From: Engraulis encrasicolus
Lineage: Eukaryota; Chordata; Actinopteri; Clupeiformes; Engraulidae
NCBI RefSeq assembly: GCF_034702125.1
Contig: NC_085878.1
Location: 15,401,240 to 15,465,239 of the forward strand
Direction of reading: 5' to 3'
Length of the DNA stretch: 64,000 bases
Below, piece by piece: positions 60,521 to 64,000 of this stretch. A program made the translations under genes and the position numbers. The notes beneath the pieces were generated by a model. It was not told the DNA's origin. It was given only the letters and a program-made list of their open reading frames with translations, and did not search any database. The first letter of the stretch is position 1. The number at the start of each line of letters is the position of its first letter.

Positions 60521-62500
60521 TGCTCTTCATTCGTATTAACCAATAACCGACAACTTCCAATCAAGTCATATATCGAGGTAAGATAATCCTGTGGTGCATT
60601 CCCATCGATGTATCAAAAATATCCTCATGAATTTCCTGCGTCTGCTTTAGTTGGAGTCCATTATAATCCTCAAGAAAATACCGTTGCGCACATGCCGAAA
60701 GACGTTCACCAAGGTCTGTCACCAAAGGAACCCCCTGAGAAGGCAAAGTCTCAGTTGCTCACATCGGATCGGTACATGGACGATTAACTTGGTTGAAGTT
60801 TAAATAGATGACTGTACGGAGTCTTAGCTGTCAGTAGCTGAGACCGACATATCAAAACTTCGCAACCTATTTTGCGCATTGTCGGTACAGTGCTGCACAA
60901 TTATCCAGGTGATGATGATGGTGATTAGATAGCGTTCCACATACCACTGCTGCCACTCGAAGAGGCATGTCCCGTCTTCTTGACGTTTCCACCAGTGTTG
61001 CTAAAGAGAAGTGACCACTAGTTTGGTGCCAGCCGAGCAACTCCAAGCCATTAATCTCCCCATTACGTGCGGCATTAGCCTTCGTGCTTGGACTCGCTCC
61101 CCAGATCCGTTTGTCGCTCGGACAGGGAGCAATTAACAAACCTTGGTGTAACAGCTTAGGCTACTATAACTTTAAGAAAGTTGGGCCGATGTTGTTTATG
61201 ATCGAAATGTAAATAAATCTACAACAGTTGGACATCAAAGGTCTGTCTAAACTCATATACTTCGCCATTTCCCTTTCGGAGAGAGATGTCAGCATTATTA
61301 TTGGTAAATCCGTCAACAACATTTTAGGGCGCAATAGGCTACTGTAACTGCACAATTGGAGTTAGAAAGATTGTTGTTGGCCTACTTGTGAATAACAGCT
61401 AAGCAGTTACACCCCTCCCGTGCCCTTCAGGTTCCACGGTGATTGGCAGGGTCTATTTGTAACGTGTGCGCCCCAAGCCCTTGGCCTTTCACATATACAG
61501 TAGGACTTGTGGGCACACTGTATGGCACTGCAGGTGGTGTAGATCCCAGGGGATAATGGAAGTTTTTTGTTTGTTTTTTGTTATATCTCCCATTTCCTGG
61601 CCCCATTACTACGATAGAAAAAACCCCGGCTCGGCCTATATAAATCCAATAACTTCCAATAAGTTAGTTAGGCCTACTGATACATGTACAGTAGTGACAC
61701 TCCCATCAGTCATTGTTAGGAGAACTATCCTCTTTTATTCCATAGGACTATGGGTTATGTAAAATAAGTTAATCGCCACACCCAATCTACCACAGATGAA
61801 TAAACATAACATGACCCATCTTTATTTATTTACTGTGTGAACCATTTTCTTGATGGGTAAATAAATAAATATTTCAAAATGTCACTCACTGGTCATTACG
61901 ACAATTAAATTATTCTTGCCTTCCTGTCTGGGCCAACGACTGGCCAAGAATTAAGGATATAATATTGTAGGCTGTGGCATATTTGGTTAATGTGCAGATG
62001 TATTTTTATGAACAGTGATTACATCCGAAAGATATAATATTGTACTGTGTCGTCTTTTGTTTTGTATTGTTTATTTTAGTTCAAAGCAATCCATAAGGAT
62101 GTCCATGGTTTGCCCATGGCCAACCCCCATCAAAATGAAATACCCTGTATAACATGATCATTGTGTTACAGTAGCTCATGTCGAAAAGGAAGAAAGGAGT
62201 CGCACACAAGAGCTGAATACAAAATCAAAAGCTGTATTAAACAAAGCCGAAAAAGTTAATAAAACTGACAGACAAGTGACAAACGTTTCTGGTCTAGCCC
62301 ATCATCAGTGTTCCCAGTCACAGTAGCTTATGTATCATATTTAATGGGTTAAAATATTTCCATGTAACAGGAAAACAAGGCGGTGTCTGTGCCTGACGCA
62401 TTTCACTTGGTGTGTCAGCTCAGGGAGAGTAGGACTGCAACTCAAACTAGTTCCTCCTAGTCTTTCATGTTGCTTGTGGCCTCTTGTCTAAGTGGCCTTG

Positions 62501-62680
62501 GTTACATGGGACATTTAGTTCCGAATGAACTCAATTTAATTCCGAATTAAACTTAATTCAGCTTTGGAAACATTATGTTATGTGAACAGTTCACAATGAA
62601 ATGAAAGTGCAATGTAAACTTGACGGAACTATTTTTCATTCTGCATTATTAATTCGGAATTAAAACCATCATGTGAACGT
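62501..62680 (-). mobile_element. MITE, copy B of a dispersed pair
   Basis: The reverse complement aligns along its full 180 bp with 1834-2013, including ttccgaattaa and caaagctgaattaa segments. Its ends (gttacatgggac and the inverse of catgatggtttta) form imperfect inverted repeats. Confidence 0.6.
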
Positions 62681-63163
62681 ATGTTCACCAGTGTCACCCT
62701 CTCACCGTGGAGAAAACAATTAAGTTTCCCCACTGTCAACATAGGCAGAGCAACTTTTAGGGAGCTATTCCCCATTCAACATCCCCTTTTTACAAATGAG
62801 ATATTGACCTTTGAACTGTGCTTTTGAGACATACTGAATGAAACGATCGTCGATTCACATTGAGCCTTACGTTGCGAGGCCGCAGGAAAGGAACAGGAGG
62901 AACCAGTTTGAGTTCCATCCTTCTGCTAAAAGGTGAAAAGAAATCAGGCATTCAACTCTGACTCCTGTGCACGGACCCAGACTTGCCTGAATTCCTGTTT
63001 GATCCCCAGCCCCGGTAAACCCACCCTGCCTTCCGTCTGAAATACTGTCTGTACTCCTGCCACAGTAAGCCCGACCAGCCTGTCTGTCTCCTCAACCATG
63101 ATAACTGCCTGCCTCTGTCTGTGCTGCTGTCTTGGTTCCACTTGCCCATCTCCTCTGTCCCTG

Positions 63164-63233
63164 GTGTGTGTGTGCGTGCGTGCGTGTGTGCACGTGCGTG
63201 CGTGCGTGCGTGTGTGTGTGTGTGTGTGTGTGT
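63164..63233 (+). repeat. (GT)n/(GTGC)n microsatellite
   Basis: A compound GT and GTGC tract of about 70 bp, in drd4 upstream DNA. Confidence 0.95.
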
Positions 63234-63576
63234 ATTACACACACTCCCTCTCCTCCTGAACCCCAAATAAACTGTGAAAAGTGATGGATCCTCTCTGTCT
63301 GGTACATGACAGAACAAATACCTACAGACATAAACTAGATAGACAGTCCGTTTCGGGCCTAGTCCATTCTCAATGTCTACAGCAGGAAGCTCAAGATTAT
63401 TAGTAGTTTTAAAATAAATAGTTTTAATGAGATGGATATGAAAGATGTTGCTCCTGCTGCCATACAGGTTCAAATGCCATCAGAGATTGCAGCCCATCTG
63501 TGATGTGATTTACAAAATGAGTCAGCATTTGTGGTTCGTATCTTGCATGTTGCATGACAATTATTTTACCCTACAC

Positions 63577-63960
63577 CAGGGCCGGCCCGAGGCAAGCGAA
63601 CTATGTGATGGCTTAGGGCCCCAACTGCAACAGGGGCCCCCTGTGAGCGCCAAAGTTCCAGAAAGAAATGAACTCTCCATCATTTTCCATAGTCATATAT
63701 TTATTTATCATGTACCACTTACTGCCACAATGGAAACAGGTTGCTTGTGTAGTGGCGTAGGGATGTTTTCCTGGCTTGGTGTGTGCGCCCCAGTATCAAT
63801 TGAACTTTGCTGGAATGCCATAGCCTATCTGAATGTTGTTGCAGGGAGGAATTACATTTCAGAAGGCAAAAGGTGTTCATAATAAAGTGGCCATCGAGTG
63901 ATTATCTGGGGACACCTCAATGACAAGCTTAGGGCCCCATAAAGGCTTGGGCCGGCCCTG
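63577..63960. mobile_element. hAT-type MITE with perfect 8-bp TSD
   Basis: It starts cagggccggccc and ends gggccggccctg, perfect 12-bp inverted repeats. The identical 8-mer ccctacac is immediately outside both ends (63569-63576 and 63961-63968). Length is 384 bp, with no transposase. Both subterminal regions contain ttagggcccc. Confidence 0.88.
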
Positions 63961-64000
63961 CCCTACACCAAAATGAAACAAACAAAAAAATGCATTGCAA

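Larger units (their letters stand above)
60521..64000. other. drd4 upstream region, no further gene seen
   Basis: The first ~600 bp should contain the drd4 5'UTR and promoter. Beyond it are MITE copy B (62501-62680), a microsatellite (63164-63233), an intact-ended hAT-type element (63577-63960) and, at about 62940-63312, a CT-rich segment ending ctctgtctggtacatgacag after AATAAA (63266), which looks like the end of an LTR or other retroelement. No coding exon was recognised. Confidence 0.5.

Overview
This is a vertebrate genomic window, almost certainly from a teleost fish. It holds nine protein-coding genes with GT-AG introns (one of them, nqo1, cut by the left edge), all recognisable vertebrate orthologues, set in AT-rich non-coding DNA with many (GT)n tracts, tRNA-derived SINEs and short DNA transposons of fish type. 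I found no bacterial or phage features, no CRISPR array and no complete tRNA or rRNA gene. All exon models were built by hand from splice sites, reading phase and protein family knowledge.

Layout, left to right. 1003-3943 (+): the last three coding exons of an NAD(P)H quinone dehydrogenase (nqo1), 5' end outside the window. 5145-7833 (+): gabarapl2 (GATE-16), complete, 117 aa. 10408-15801 (+): matcap1/KIAA0895L, tubulin tyrosine carboxypeptidase, 536 aa, with a visible HExxxH zinc site. 19466-23705 (-): csnk2a2, casein kinase 2 alpha', 349 aa in 11 coding exons. 27494-29224 (-): znf319, a C2H2 zinc-finger protein, one coding exon. 32714-38433 (-): jph3, junctophilin, 920 aa, five exons, enlarged by a His/Asn-rich repeat array. 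40884-44652 (-): psmd13 (proteasome lid Rpn9), 377 aa, 13 exons. 45113-48772 (+): sirt3, mitochondrial deacylase, 334 aa in my model. 54572-60520 (-): drd4, dopamine D4 receptor, 408 aa, four exons.

The genes do not form a pathway; they are housekeeping and neuronal genes kept together by synteny. nqo1, gabarapl2, matcap1, csnk2a2, znf319 and jph3 have human counterparts on chromosome 16q, while psmd13, sirt3 and drd4 have counterparts at 11p15.5, so a join between two ancestral blocks lies between jph3 and psmd13 (about 38.4-40.9 kb). psmd13 and sirt3 are head to head with 460 bp between start codons, the arrangement known in mammals as a bidirectional promoter.

The most unusual signals are: a 66-bp tandem duplication of an intron-exon boundary in csnk2a2 that creates a second, in-frame 3' splice site predicting a 22-residue insertion in the kinase domain; a His/Asn-rich tandem repeat array of about 180 residues in jph3, with a separate CAG/polyQ tract; replacement of both the catalytic Tyr and His in nqo1; a near-perfect 63-bp hairpin 24 bp from a drd4 splice donor; several MITEs with intact target-site duplications; and strong over-representation of the palindrome TAGGCCTA in non-coding DNA.
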